Notes: generated by a model from the sequence alone, not told the origin. 64,000 nucleotides of DNA from an uncultured Clostridium sp. (GCF_947039605.1 NZ_CAMQZG010000003.1:1-64000); one strand, 5' to 3'; shown: positions 45,841 to 54,246, counted from the stretch's first letter. Numbers and translations are program-made.

Positions 45841-46014
45841 TTATTTTAACTTTTCTTTTACATCGTCGCAACAATCTTCTAACATACAACATGTTTTTTT
45901 ACAAAATCTTTTTATTTTTCTTTGTGTTTTTCTATCCAATGTTGGTAATACCGCAATTCCTATAGCTGCTCCCATAATTGTCCCAGCTGCTATACCTTTA
46001 AATAATTTTCCCAT
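45841..46014 (-). CDS. YtxH-like small protein (57 aa)
   Basis: Translated by hand: MGKLFKGIAAGTIMGAAIG, IAVLPTLDRKTQRKIKR, then FCKKTCCMLEDCCDDVKEKLK. The glycine-rich hydrophobic N-terminal helix followed by a charged helix is the pattern of YtxH-domain proteins, here with five cysteines (CKKTCC, EDCC). ATG at 46014 follows AGAGGTG at eight bases. A terminator follows closely. Membrane attachment of the N-terminus is likely; function unknown. Its ribosome site is part of a leader hairpin. Confidence 0.75.
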   Translation of the reverse strand: MGKLFKGIAAGTIMGAAIGIAVLPTLDRKTQRKIKRFCKKTCCMLEDCCDDVKEKLK

Positions 46015-46018
46015 ACAC

Positions 46019-46072
46019 AAAACACCTCTTTCTTTATTATTACAACCTTAGTATCTGTAATAAAGGTGTTTT
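46019..46072 (-). promoter_or_regulatory. Hairpin covering the ribosome site of the YtxH-like gene
   Basis: Reverse strand AAAACACCTTTATTA (46072-46058) can pair with TAATAAA plus AGGTGTTTT (46039-46019, one small bulge). The second arm contains the AGAGGTG ribosome site, so the fold would hide it. It also follows the RNase HI gene and could act as its end. Confidence 0.45.
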
Positions 46073-46096
46073 TTATTTTAGTATTTTACTGGAATT

Positions 46097-46735
46097 TTAA
46101 TATTCCTCTAAAGCTGCTTTAGCTAGTCTATCAGCCATATCATTAAATTTATTTCCACTATGTCCTTTTATCTTCATAAAATTAACTTTAATTTTCTTCA
46201 TATTCTGAGCCATAAACTCATTATACTTCTGTGTTAAAATTTTATTTCTTTTCCAAGTTCCAAGAGCCCAGCATTCTATTCCTTGATAATCGAAACAAAT
46301 GGTGACTTCCTCATACTTATTCTTTAGAGCATACTCTACCGCTTTCATCGCGCCCATAACTTCTCCTGATACGTTTCTAAGTGCAATTGCATCTTCATCT
46401 TCTCCAACACCCTTATCCGTATGCAAAATCTCCCCATCTTTAATAGCTACAAGTCCAAAAGAAAAATTCCCTTTATGTAACATAAAACTACCATCTACAT
46501 AAATTCTTAATCCATCAAAAACTTCAGAATCTGAATCTCCTATAATTTCTTCCCCTGAAGCTGTTCCACCTGCTTGTAATCTTATAAATTCTTTAGCCTC
46601 ATCAATATTCTCAAAACTTTTGTATATAGCACCCTTTGCACCTATTACTTCTTTTTGACATGCTGGCCATGACTCTAAAATCATCGCAACTCCTGATTTA
46701 CCTTTTGCAACAGCATAATACTTCTTCTTTGCCAT
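46097..46735 (-). CDS. rnhA: Ribonuclease HI with N-terminal viroplasmin-like hybrid-binding domain
   Basis: 212 residues. N-terminal about 1-50 (KKYYAVAKGKSGVAMILESWPACQKEVIGAKGAIYKSF) is the caulimovirus-viroplasmin/HBD fold that grips RNA:DNA hybrids, as in eukaryotic RNase H1. The catalytic domain has the four acids: YVDGS, SGEVMGA, CFDYQGIE and NDMADRLA. It removes RNA from hybrids such as R-loops and primers. Start ATG at 46735. Monocistronic or read with the upstream YkvA gene (15-base gap). Confidence 0.94.
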   Translation of the reverse strand: MAKKKYYAVAKGKSGVAMILESWPACQKEVIGAKGAIYKSFENIDEAKEFIRLQAGGTASGEEIIGDSDSEVFDGLRIYVDGSFMLHKGNFSFGLVAIKDGEILHTDKGVGEDEDAIALRNVSGEVMGAMKAVEYALKNKYEEVTICFDYQGIECWALGTWKRNKILTQKYNEFMAQNMKKIKVNFMKIKGHSGNKFNDMADRLAKAALEEY

Positions 46736-46750
46736 GCCTGTTCCACCTTT

Positions 46751-47740
46751 CTACGCAAGTGCATTTATTACATCATACACTCTGTTTAAATTTTTAGCAC
46801 CTGTAAAATTAGATAAATATTCAACTGCACTTGTAAGCATAATTACAAGTTCTCTATTTCCTTGCCAATTCTCAATTATTATCTCCATAGGGATATCTTC
46901 TATCATTCTAGTTAGCGCAAATAAAATAATTGCTACATCATCAATTTTACCTATTATAGGTATCTTATCCGGTAGTATATCAATTGGAATAATTGTATAT
47001 CCTAAACTTACAGCTAGTATTGCCTTAGTTTTAGTTGGTACTCTTTTATCCTTGAACAATCTTGCAACTAGAGCAACTATATCTGGTAAAAACATTATTA
47101 TATCTGAATATTCTTTTGCCTTTTCCGGAATTTTCTCAACTGCTTTTTCTCTTCCATGAGTATACATATCTTCAATCTTATTAACCTCAAGATTTAAAAT
47201 ATAATCCTCTTTTTCTTCTTGTGTTAAAACATCTTCATCAATTTCAACTTTCTCTTCAACTAAAATAACTGGTTTCTTTGAAATCATATCACCAAGTAAT
47301 AAATCTATTTCTTGGACTTTTACTTCTAAAAAATCATTTGCAACTATTGCACTTGCTAAATTAAACTTAATTATTTTAACTTCCTCTAATATTTTACTTA
47401 TATCTATAGTTATTTTATCACTAGCTAAAAGTATTCCTCGCTCCTTAAATCCTTTTAATGCAAGTTTTAAACCTATTTTTCTAAAAGCTTTCATAACCCC
47501 TATTTTCATTAGAGACACTTTTTTAAGCCTTATAGTTAGATTATTATCATCAACACCTACTATATCTACTGTTGCACTAAACCCAAGAGAAAGTATTTTT
47601 TTAAAAGCTCCAACTACTTTTATATTATTACCTTCTATTACTATATCCTTTATAGTTAAGCCTTCTACCTTTACAAAATCATTTATTATACTTTTAATAT
47701 CTTTACCGCTGAGTTTTGTATTTACCTCCGATATATACAT
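46751..47740 (-). CDS. YkvA (DUF1232) domain protein with an N-terminal lipid-binding-like domain
   Basis: 329 residues. C-terminal part (about 210-329) has the YkvA signature LFKDKRVPTKTKAILAVSLGYTIIPIDILPDKIPIIGKIDDVAIIL, a hydrophobic hairpin domain of unknown activity. Residues 1-150 are alternating strands (IVIEGNNIKVVGAFKKI, LSLGFSATVDIVGVD, NLTIRLKKV) and are clearly homologous to the separate 167-residue protein encoded just upstream (KDIKxxxNxxxKxEGxxI...FKKxxxLxF). It starts after AGGAGG, 18 bases from that gene's stop. The pair is a duplication followed by fusion to YkvA. Role unknown. Confidence 0.8.
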   Translation of the reverse strand: MYISEVNTKLSGKDIKSIINDFVKVEGLTIKDIVIEGNNIKVVGAFKKILSLGFSATVDIVGVDDNNLTIRLKKVSLMKIGVMKAFRKIGLKLALKGFKERGILLASDKITIDISKILEEVKIIKFNLASAIVANDFLEVKVQEIDLLLGDMISKKPVILVEEKVEIDEDVLTQEEKEDYILNLEVNKIEDMYTHGREKAVEKIPEKAKEYSDIIMFLPDIVALVARLFKDKRVPTKTKAILAVSLGYTIIPIDILPDKIPIIGKIDDVAIILFALTRMIEDIPMEIIIENWQGNRELVIMLTSAVEYLSNFTGAKNLNRVYDVINALA

Positions 47741-47758
47741 TGAAACTGCCTCCTAATT

Positions 47759-48262
47759 TTAATTAACCATTTTTTCTTCTTTTTTCTTACCCATTTTTGA
47801 ATTTAATAACTTTATACAATCCACATCAATATAATCAAATTTAACATCTAGTCCATCCCTTATTAATTCAATATTATTTAATTCAAAATCTATATCTTTA
47901 AACTTACATTTTATAACATCTAAATTTATACTTATAATATTTTTATCAATACTTACAAATCGACCTAATGATATTTTATTATTTTTACTTGTAATTATTT
48001 TTTCTATCACAGAGAATAAATTGATTTTAAGCGCTTTTACATCATTTATTTTTATAGAAATTTTTTCTTTTTTAACATCAACTATTGAAATACTACAAAT
48101 AAAATCTAAGGTGAACATTTTTTTAATGCTACCTCTAATTTCAACATCAGATTTTTTGAATTTAATTTCATTAATTGATATACCTTCTGATTTTATCCCA
48201 AAATTTAAAAGTTCTTTTATATCTTTTTCACTAAAAAATAAAACTGCATTTTTCACTTTCAT
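47759..48262 (-). CDS. Stand-alone paralogue of the N-terminal domain of the YkvA protein
   Basis: 167 residues. The chain repeats the pattern of the next gene's first 150 residues: SEKDIKELLNFGIKSEGISI, EIRGSIKKMFTLDFICSI, IVDVKKEKISIKINDVKAL, then VIEKIITSKNNKISLG. It is nearly all beta with a few amphipathic strands, resembling lipid- or membrane-binding folds, but I cannot name a family. Lys-rich C-terminus. Lies 23 bases after the rhomboid gene on the same strand, so rhomboid, this gene, YkvA and perhaps rnhA form one operon. Confidence 0.7.
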   Translation of the reverse strand: MKVKNAVLFFSEKDIKELLNFGIKSEGISINEIKFKKSDVEIRGSIKKMFTLDFICSISIVDVKKEKISIKINDVKALKINLFSVIEKIITSKNNKISLGRFVSIDKNIISINLDVIKCKFKDIDFELNNIELIRDGLDVKFDYIDVDCIKLLNSKMGKKKEEKMVN

Positions 48263-48285
48263 AATTTTAAACTCCCCCCAAAACT

Positions 48286-49332
48286 TTAAACAACACTTTT
48301 CACTAAATATTTTTTCAAAATAAAATATCCAATAGAAACTCCTGCAACCAATCCCCCGATATGACCTGCATTATCAATTCCTGTACTACTTAGTCCAATA
48401 ACTAAATTCATAAAAATTAAAAATACTATATCTCTCAAATAATTTTTACTTATACTATTTTTATTCCTATTTAAATATGCAAATATAAACATAACTCCTA
48501 AAAGTCCAAATATTGCACCTGATGCACCTACTGAAAGTCCTTGTGAAAATTTAATACTAAAAATACACCCAACAACTCCAGAGATTAGATATATAACTAT
48601 AAACTTTGTTTTCCCAAGTAAGTTTTCAACATTACGTCCTAAGAAATGCAATGCATACATATTAAACGCTAAATGAATTATACCTGAATGTAAAAACATA
48701 TGGGCTATTACTCTCCATAGTTCTCCCTCTTGTAATATTAAATAATTCACCTTAGCACCAATTATATATAAAACCCTACTATCAACCTCAATAAGATTTT
48801 GTATAAATCCACCACTTATCATAGTTCCAACAAATATACTAACTAAAAAGACCCAAATATTAATTCCTAAAAGGCACTTAGTTACTATAGGAGTTTCTTT
48901 ATTAACTTCTAAAAACTTTTCTTTCAAAGATTTCTTTTTTATCACCGGTCTACTTAAAATTCCTTGTAAAATTATAACTATTGGTTTTGAAATTTCATTA
49001 TAATCAATAATTTCTCTTTTACTTATATTAATTCTTATTGGATTTTTAATAATACTTTTTTTGTTTTCTTCATTAGTTTTTAATAAAATTATATTGTTTA
49101 TTGTTGGAATTAATTCTTTTTCTAGAAAGTATTTTTCTAGAAATTCATTAATCGTACTAGCTGTATCTTCCTCACTTATAACTGTGATATATACATTTTT
49201 CTCATCTAATTTTTTCATAGCAAACCAAACAGTTTGTCCTTCTAAAATTATTTCATCTACCAAAAACGAATACTTATTTATTAATTCATTAAAAACATCT
49301 TTTTGAAATTTACTTATTTTATCTTTTTTCAT
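48286..49332 (-). CDS. Rhomboid family intramembrane serine protease (YqgP/GluP-like)
   Basis: 348 residues. An N-terminal about 140-residue cytosolic domain (as in Bacillus YqgP) precedes six or seven membrane helices. Catalytic dyad: Ser271 in SVGASGAIFGLLG and His324 in NAGHIGGLVAG; the HxxxN (HLAFNMYAL) oxyanion residues are present. Rhomboids cut membrane proteins within the bilayer; YqgP removes misfolded transporters in Bacillus. ATG follows AGGGGGACAAA. First gene of an apparent operon with the beta-domain/YkvA pair. No TPR tail, unlike YqgP. Confidence 0.93.
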   Translation of the reverse strand: MKKDKISKFQKDVFNELINKYSFLVDEIILEGQTVWFAMKKLDEKNVYITVISEEDTASTINEFLEKYFLEKELIPTINNIILLKTNEENKKSIIKNPIRINISKREIIDYNEISKPIVIILQGILSRPVIKKKSLKEKFLEVNKETPIVTKCLLGINIWVFLVSIFVGTMISGGFIQNLIEVDSRVLYIIGAKVNYLILQEGELWRVIAHMFLHSGIIHLAFNMYALHFLGRNVENLLGKTKFIVIYLISGVVGCIFSIKFSQGLSVGASGAIFGLLGVMFIFAYLNRNKNSISKNYLRDIVFLIFMNLVIGLSSTGIDNAGHIGGLVAGVSIGYFILKKYLVKSVV

Positions 49333-49425
49333 TTGTCCCCCTAAATTTTAGATAAAATTTACAATTCTTTGCATTATAATTTTAACATTTTTTAAAATAA
49401 ACTGCACCTGTCATTTTTATAAAAA

Positions 49426-49460
49426 AAAGTGCCATTTTCCAAATGAAAAAATGACACTTT
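49426..49460 (-). terminator. Terminator of pepF
   Basis: AAAGTGTCATTTT/AAAATGGCACTTT (with mismatch) then eight T on the reverse strand. Confidence 0.88.
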
Positions 49461-49467
49461 ATAATTT

Positions 49468-51258
49468 TTATATTAAAGTTTCTAATATTTCTAGTAATTC
49501 TTTAAATCTTGACATTGTATCTTCCATTGGCTTTGGTGTTATCATATCCACACCTGCATCTTTTATTGCATCTATTGGATATTTACTACCTCCATCTTTT
49601 AGGAACCCTTTATACTTATCAACAGCACTCTGCCCCTCTTCTAAAATAGATTTAGCAAAAGCTGATGCAGCACAGTATCCTGTTGCATACTGATAAACAT
49701 AAAAATCAGAATAGAAATGTGGAATTCTTGCCCACTCTATTTCTATTTCCTTATCAACTATCATTTCATCACCAAAATACTTTTTATTTAAATCAAACCA
49801 TATTGAATTAAGTTCTGTAGCAGTAAGTGCTTCACCTGATTCTATAGACTCATGTATTGTAAGTTCAAAACTTGCAAACATAATTTGTCTAAATACAGTT
49901 GTTCTAATTTGCTCTAACTCTTGATTTACTAAATATAATTTTTTCTCTTTATCTCTCTCATTATTTATTAAATCATTAATTAGTAGTATTTCATTTGTAG
50001 TAGATGCAATCTCTGCACTAAATAATGTATATGAAGAATACATATAAGGTTGAGTTTTTCTTGAATAATATGAATGTATTGAATGTCCCATTTCATGAGC
50101 AAGCGTACTAACATCATTTAAATCATGATTATAATTTAATAAAACATATGGCATTGTATCAAATGATCCACTTGAATATGCGCCTGTTCTTTTCCCTTTG
50201 TTCTCAAAAACATCTACCCATCCATTATTAACACCTTCATCAAATATACCTATATACTCACTACCTAATGGTTTTAAACCTTTTTTAACAAGTTCTATTG
50301 CCTCTTCATAGCTTATTGAAGCTTTAGGAGTATCTACTACTGGTACATACAAATCATACATATGAATATCAGAAAGCCCAAGTAATTTCTTTTTTATACC
50401 TACATATTTATGTAGTAAATCTAAATTACTCTCTACACTCTTAACTGCATTATAATAAACATCTAAGGGAATATTATTAGGCTTTAATGAACACTCTAAT
50501 GAATTCTTATACTTTCTTGTCTTTGCATTAAATATATAAGCTTTTAGTGAACTTGTAAGACTTGTCGCTATTGTATTCTCATACTTTTTATATGCAGCAA
50601 ATAATGATTCAAATGATTGCTTTCTTACTTCTCTATCATTACTTCTTATAAAGTTTCCATAGCTACCTTCTGTAAGTGCTACTTCATTTCCATTCTCATC
50701 TTTTATACTATCAAAAGTTAATTCTGCATTAGTTAAGATTTCATATATATTCTCAGGTGCACTCAAGCAATCTGAAACACTTGCTAATATCTCTTCTATC
50801 TCTTTTGTTAGAATATGAGCTTTTTCTTTAAATATATCCTTTATAAGAAAATCATATATTTTAAGTTCATCATTTTCTGCAACTAAAGATAATACCTCGC
50901 CCTCATCATATGATAAAAGCTCTGGTTCAAAAAATGATGTATAGCTAGAAAATTCTGCATAAAAACTTTCTATTTTTGATGATAAAGCTTGAAATTCAGT
51001 ATTTGCTGTATCCTCATCACTTTTCATACTTGCATAAACATATAGTTTTTTTAATTTTCTAGCCTCAATTTCATAAAGTTTTAAATATCCTAAAAGTCCC
51101 TCTACTGAAAGTAATTTACCTTCAAACTTCTTCAGCTCTACAGAATCTTTTTTCAAAGCTTCAAAATCATAATTCCATGCATCTACGCTTATATATATTT
51201 TTTCAACTGCCCATTTATAATCCTTAGCTATCTCTTCTCTTTTTTTAGTCCCACTCAT
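49468..51258 (-). CDS. pepF: Oligoendopeptidase F
   Basis: Zinc metallopeptidase of family M3B that cuts short peptides in the cytosol. The HEMGH motif is in STLAHEMGHSIHSYYSR (about residue 380) with the third ligand Glu in the following SAEIASTTNE. The N-terminal helical PepF domain (about 1-190) and the whole length (596) match the family. ATG at 51258 follows GAGGGGAATTT. It lies 36 bases after a small unknown gene on the same strand. Common role: peptide turnover; in some Bacillus, handling of peptide pheromones. Confidence 0.95.
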   Translation of the reverse strand: MSGTKKREEIAKDYKWAVEKIYISVDAWNYDFEALKKDSVELKKFEGKLLSVEGLLGYLKLYEIEARKLKKLYVYASMKSDEDTANTEFQALSSKIESFYAEFSSYTSFFEPELLSYDEGEVLSLVAENDELKIYDFLIKDIFKEKAHILTKEIEEILASVSDCLSAPENIYEILTNAELTFDSIKDENGNEVALTEGSYGNFIRSNDREVRKQSFESLFAAYKKYENTIATSLTSSLKAYIFNAKTRKYKNSLECSLKPNNIPLDVYYNAVKSVESNLDLLHKYVGIKKKLLGLSDIHMYDLYVPVVDTPKASISYEEAIELVKKGLKPLGSEYIGIFDEGVNNGWVDVFENKGKRTGAYSSGSFDTMPYVLLNYNHDLNDVSTLAHEMGHSIHSYYSRKTQPYMYSSYTLFSAEIASTTNEILLINDLINNERDKEKKLYLVNQELEQIRTTVFRQIMFASFELTIHESIESGEALTATELNSIWFDLNKKYFGDEMIVDKEIEIEWARIPHFYSDFYVYQYATGYCAASAFAKSILEEGQSAVDKYKGFLKDGGSKYPIDAIKDAGVDMITPKPMEDTMSRFKELLEILETLI

Positions 51259-51294
51259 AAATTCCCCTCCTCTTTATAATTTCACGTAAGTATA

Positions 51295-51699
51295 TTATTT
51301 ATATTCTTCTTCTTTACCTTCTATATCTAAAAATACTTTTTTCATATTTACATCTATGAGATTACAAATCTCATTTATTATTGCTCTCATTTTTTCATGA
51401 TCTATTTCTTCTTCATATTTAAATTTTATTAACCATGTAGGATTATATTCTTCCTCATCATCCTCTATGTTATATCCAAGCGCTGTAAAAGCTTCAACAT
51501 TAAACAAATCAAATATAGCAGAAAACTCCCATTCTTCAACATCTCTTTTAGTGTTAAATACTACATTTACTTCCTCTTTATATACAAATAATCTTCTTAC
51601 ATACTCCGCACCTTCCTCAACTGAAAAGCTACCTAAGTTCTTTCCTAAAAATCCTGTTTCATTATCCTTTTCCATTAATACTAATGATGAAAAATCCAT
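51295..51699 (-). CDS. Acidic protein of unknown function upstream of pepF
   Basis: 134 residues, very acidic (IEDDEEEYNPTW and a Glu-rich C-terminus). Alternating strands and helices suggest one compact domain (MDFSSLVLMEKDNETGFLGK...WLIKFKYEEEIDHEKMRAIINEI). No membrane segment or catalytic motif. ATG at 51699 behind AGAGGAAGATATAA. It probably shares a transcript with pepF. I do not recognise the family. Confidence 0.7.
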   Translation of the reverse strand: MDFSSLVLMEKDNETGFLGKNLGSFSVEEGAEYVRRLFVYKEEVNVVFNTKRDVEEWEFSAIFDLFNVEAFTALGYNIEDDEEEYNPTWLIKFKYEEEIDHEKMRAIINEICNLIDVNMKKVFLDIEGKEEEYK

Positions 51700-51876
51700 T
51701 TATATCTTCCTCTCTTTTCTATAATTTAATAGTAAATTACCTTTTAAATTAAAATTTACCTTTATCTTAACATATTAACAACATAAAGTTTATTTTTCAA
51801 TTAAAACAATTATTTTAACTAATTATAAAGTATGTTAAAATTATATTTGTAAATATTTTACAAAAGGAGGTAAATA

Positions 51877-52191
51877 ATGTCTAAAAACAACAAAAAACTA
51901 TTACTATTATTATTAACCATAATCATATCTTATATTTCACTAAATAAGCTTTACATAACTATTAAATGTAATACTTCTGAAAAAGCTTTAATTTATCATT
52001 CAAAAAATAACAAAAGTTATAATATTCAAGAAGTTCTTGATTCAGCATTAACTTTTTCTAGTGATGATTTAGTTATCTATAATATTAAAACTATCACAAA
52101 AGATAATTTTGAATATGAAGAATGTTATAATATAAAATTAAAAAAAGGAACTCTCTTTTGGAGTTTAGATTCTATTTCAATAAACAATTAA
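51877..52191 (+). CDS. Small membrane-anchored or exported protein, unknown function
   Basis: 104 residues. A Lys-rich start (MSKNNKKLLLLLLTII) and one hydrophobic helix (about 8-27) form an uncleaved anchor or a signal peptide, followed by a Lys/Ser-rich, mostly beta outer part (FEYEECYNIKLKKGTLFWSLDS). No lipobox. Very strong AAAGGAGGTAAATA ribosome site before its ATG. It lies just upstream of the zinc-type ABC genes but those have their own promoter. Unrecognised family. Confidence 0.6.
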   Translation: MSKNNKKLLLLLLTIIISYISLNKLYITIKCNTSEKALIYHSKNNKSYNIQEVLDSALTFSSDDLVIYNIKTITKDNFEYEECYNIKLKKGTLFWSLDSISINN

Positions 52192-52207
52192 CCCTTTTGA
52201 TATTTAT

Positions 52208-52237
52208 TTGCAAACTCTTTGCATTTGATTGTATAAT
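52208..52237 (+). promoter_or_regulatory. Promoter of the zinc-type ABC operon, with embedded palindrome
   Basis: TTGCAA, 18-base spacer, TATAAT. TGCAAA-CTC-TTTGCA (52209-52223) is a perfect inverted repeat that overlaps the -35 and spacer, a position suited to repression. Confidence 0.6.
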
Positions 52238-52281
52238 ATAACTTGCACTAATAATATAACTTAAGTAGGGAGTTGATTATA

Positions 52282-52950
52282 TTGATTCAAATTAAAGATT
52301 TGTATTTTTCATATAATGGTTCTAAACCATATAATTTAGAAGATATTAATATAAATTTACCAAAAGAAAATTATATTTCAATAGTTGGTGAAAATGGAAG
52401 TTGTAAAACTACTCTTTTAAAGCTTATCCTTGGATACTTAAAACCTCAAAAAGGATTTATAAAAAAAGATTTTAAAAGAATCGGCTATGTTCCTCAAAGA
52501 ATGGAAAACTTCAATTCAGAATTTGCTATTACAGTAAATGAAATTTTAAAATGTCATTTAAAAGCTTTGAAAATTAAAGATAAATCTGAAATAGATAAAG
52601 TTCTTTCATTTGTAAATATGAATGAATTTAAGAATAGATTAATAGGAAGCCTTTCAGGTGGCCAACAGCAAAGAATCTTTATCGCTAGAGCATTAATTGG
52701 ATCTCCTGATCTATTAGTTTTAGATGAACTTTCAACTGGTGTTGATGAAAAAACTCAAAATGAGATTTATTCATTAATCGCAACACTTACAAAAGAAAAC
52801 AAAATAACAGTGGTATCAGTTGAACACAATAAAGAAAAAGCAATAAAATACTCTTCATTAATACTAGAACTAAAATTTGGAAGCGCTACTTTATACACTA
52901 AAGAAGACTACCTTTTGTATTATGATGAAAACTTAAGGAAGGTTAATTAA
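52282..52950 (+). CDS. Zinc/manganese-type ABC transporter ATPase (ZnuC/AdcC-like)
   Basis: 222 residues from TTG 52282; GTAGGGAG lies nine bases before it and directly abuts the TTG at 52273, ruling that one out. ABC motifs: Walker A GENGSCKT (36-43) with Cys where most ABC proteins have Gly, Q-loop VPQRME, signature LSGGQQQR and Walker B LLVLDELSTGVD, followed by the switch His in SVEHNKEKA. Energises the permease encoded four bases later. The small-residue change in Walker A resembles AdcC-type zinc ATPases (Ala there, as I recall). The substrate Zn2+ or Mn2+ is inferred from family and the facing Fur-type regulator. Confidence 0.85.
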   Translation: MIQIKDLYFSYNGSKPYNLEDININLPKENYISIVGENGSCKTTLLKLILGYLKPQKGFIKKDFKRIGYVPQRMENFNSEFAITVNEILKCHLKALKIKDKSEIDKVLSFVNMNEFKNRLIGSLSGGQQQRIFIARALIGSPDLLVLDELSTGVDEKTQNEIYSLIATLTKENKITVVSVEHNKEKAIKYSSLILELKFGSATLYTKEDYLLYYDENLRKVN

Positions 52951-52953
52951 ATT

Positions 52954-53754
52954 ATGTTAGATATTTTTCAAATTGAATTTATGAGGCATGCTTTTATGGC
53001 AGGTATTATTATATCTGTTTTATGCCCTTGTATAGGATTATTTTTAGTACTTAAACGTTATTCAATGATAGGGGATACTCTTTCTCACTCATCATTTGCA
53101 GGAGTTGCAATAGGACTTACTGCTGGTTTAAATCCACTATTAACAGCTTTTATATTTACAACTCTATGTGCTGTTGTTATAGAAGTTCTTAGGACTTACT
53201 TTAAAAAATATTCAGAACTTGTTATGTCTATTATACTAACACTTAGTCTTGGTATAGCAATAGTTTTAGTTAGTTCTGGAAAAACCTCAGCTAAAGTTGA
53301 CTCCTACCTATTTGGTAGTATTCTTACTGTATCACAGGGTGATTTAATCATAATAGGACTTGTAGCAATTGCATGTTTTATTGGTATATTCCTTATCTAT
53401 GATAAGCTTGTATATACTACTTTTGATGAAGAAGGTGCTAAAGTTTCTGGAATAAATACAAAATTAATAAATTACATCTTTACAATAATGGTAGGTGCTA
53501 CTATTTCTGTTTCTATAAGAGTAATGGGGATTTTAGTTATATCTTCTATTATAGTATTGCCAGTTGCTACAGCTATGCAATTTAAGCAAGGCTTTACTAA
53601 AACATTATTTATGTCTATGTTTGTAGGATTTATAGATATTGTTATTGGACTTTTTGGCTCATACTATTATGATAGTGCCCCTGGTGGAACTATTGCGTTA
53701 ACAAGTGTAGCTATTCTTGTAATTGCACTTATTATAAATAGGAAAAAACTCTAG
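52954..53754 (+). CDS. Zinc/manganese-type ABC transporter permease (ZnuB/AdcB-like)
   Basis: 266 residues with eight or nine membrane helices, family ABC-3. MRHAFMAGIIISVLCPCIGLFLVLKRYSMIGDTLSHSSFAGVAIG at the N-terminus is the highly conserved metal-permease start, including the RYSMIGDTLSH motif that contacts the ATPase. ATG follows AAGGAAGGTTAATTAA four bases after the ATPase stop. No binding-protein (ZnuA/AdcA) gene is in the cluster; it must be encoded elsewhere. Ends in a terminator shared with the convergent Fur-family gene. Confidence 0.9.
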   Translation: MLDIFQIEFMRHAFMAGIIISVLCPCIGLFLVLKRYSMIGDTLSHSSFAGVAIGLTAGLNPLLTAFIFTTLCAVVIEVLRTYFKKYSELVMSIILTLSLGIAIVLVSSGKTSAKVDSYLFGSILTVSQGDLIIIGLVAIACFIGIFLIYDKLVYTTFDEEGAKVSGINTKLINYIFTIMVGATISVSIRVMGILVISSIIVLPVATAMQFKQGFTKTLFMSMFVGFIDIVIGLFGSYYYDSAPGGTIALTSVAILVIALIINRKKL

Positions 53755-53773
53755 CTTTTAATAGCTAGAGTTT
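53747..53773. terminator. Bidirectional terminator between the permease and Fur-family genes
   Basis: AAACTCTAGCT/AGCTAGAGTTT, 5-base loop, followed by T residues on the forward side and by T residues (TTTTTCC) on the reverse. Confidence 0.9.
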
Positions 53774-53775
53774 TT

Positions 53776-54183
53776 TTATTCCTCTGAACAATCTTTACAT
53801 AAACCTTTTAATTGAAGTTTGTGCTCTGTTAGTTTAAATCCAGTTTGATCCTTCAACAATTTTTCTATCTGATTCATAGGACATGCAACTTCTATTTCTT
53901 TATGACACAAACTACATTCAACTGTATGATTATGTTTATGCCTTTTTATAGTATATGTACCTGTTCCATCAGCTGTAAATACTTTATCAACCATTTCATG
54001 TTTTTCAAATAATTCTAAAGTTCTATAGACTGTTGATAAATTCAAATCTTCTTCTTTTTTACACTCTTTGTATATTTCATCTACTGTAAGATTCTCTTCT
54101 GTATTTAATAATAAGTCATAAATAAGAACTCTGCCTTTTGTGACTTTTATATTTTTAACCTTTAAAACTTTCTTTATTTCCAT
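53776..54183 (-). CDS. Fur family metalloregulator (Fur/Zur/PerR type)
   Basis: 135 residues from ATG 54183 (AGGAGTTAATAAT before it). N-terminal winged helix (KNIKVTKGRVLIYDLLLNTEENLTVDEIYKECKKEEDLNLSTVYRTLELFEK) and a dimer domain with the metal-site motif RHKHNHTVEC and two structural zinc CxxC pairs (C90/C93, C129/C132). Which ion it senses is not readable; the adjacent zinc-type ABC operon favours Zur. PerR, which would show a His/Asp site for peroxide, is less likely but not excluded. An extended -10 (TGATATAAT) sits just upstream. Confidence 0.88.
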   Translation of the reverse strand: MEIKKVLKVKNIKVTKGRVLIYDLLLNTEENLTVDEIYKECKKEEDLNLSTVYRTLELFEKHEMVDKVFTADGTGTYTIKRHKHNHTVECSLCHKEIEVACPMNQIEKLLKDQTGFKLTEHKLQLKGLCKDCSEE

Positions 54184-54217
54184 ATTATTAACTCCTAAAA
54201 TCAATACTATTTACACT

Positions 54218-54246
54218 ATTATATCATAAATAAAATTATTTTTTCA
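54218..54246 (-). promoter_or_regulatory. Promoter of the Fur-family gene
   Basis: Reverse strand extended -10 TGATATAAT (54218-54226); a weak TGAAAA -35 is 17 bases before the core hexamer. Confidence 0.5.

Noticed and set aside
46734..47159. Forward 141-residue hydrophobic frame opposite the YkvA gene
   Set aside because: Antisense of the YkvA hydrophobic segment; it lacks a ribosome site and the reverse frame has recognisable domains.
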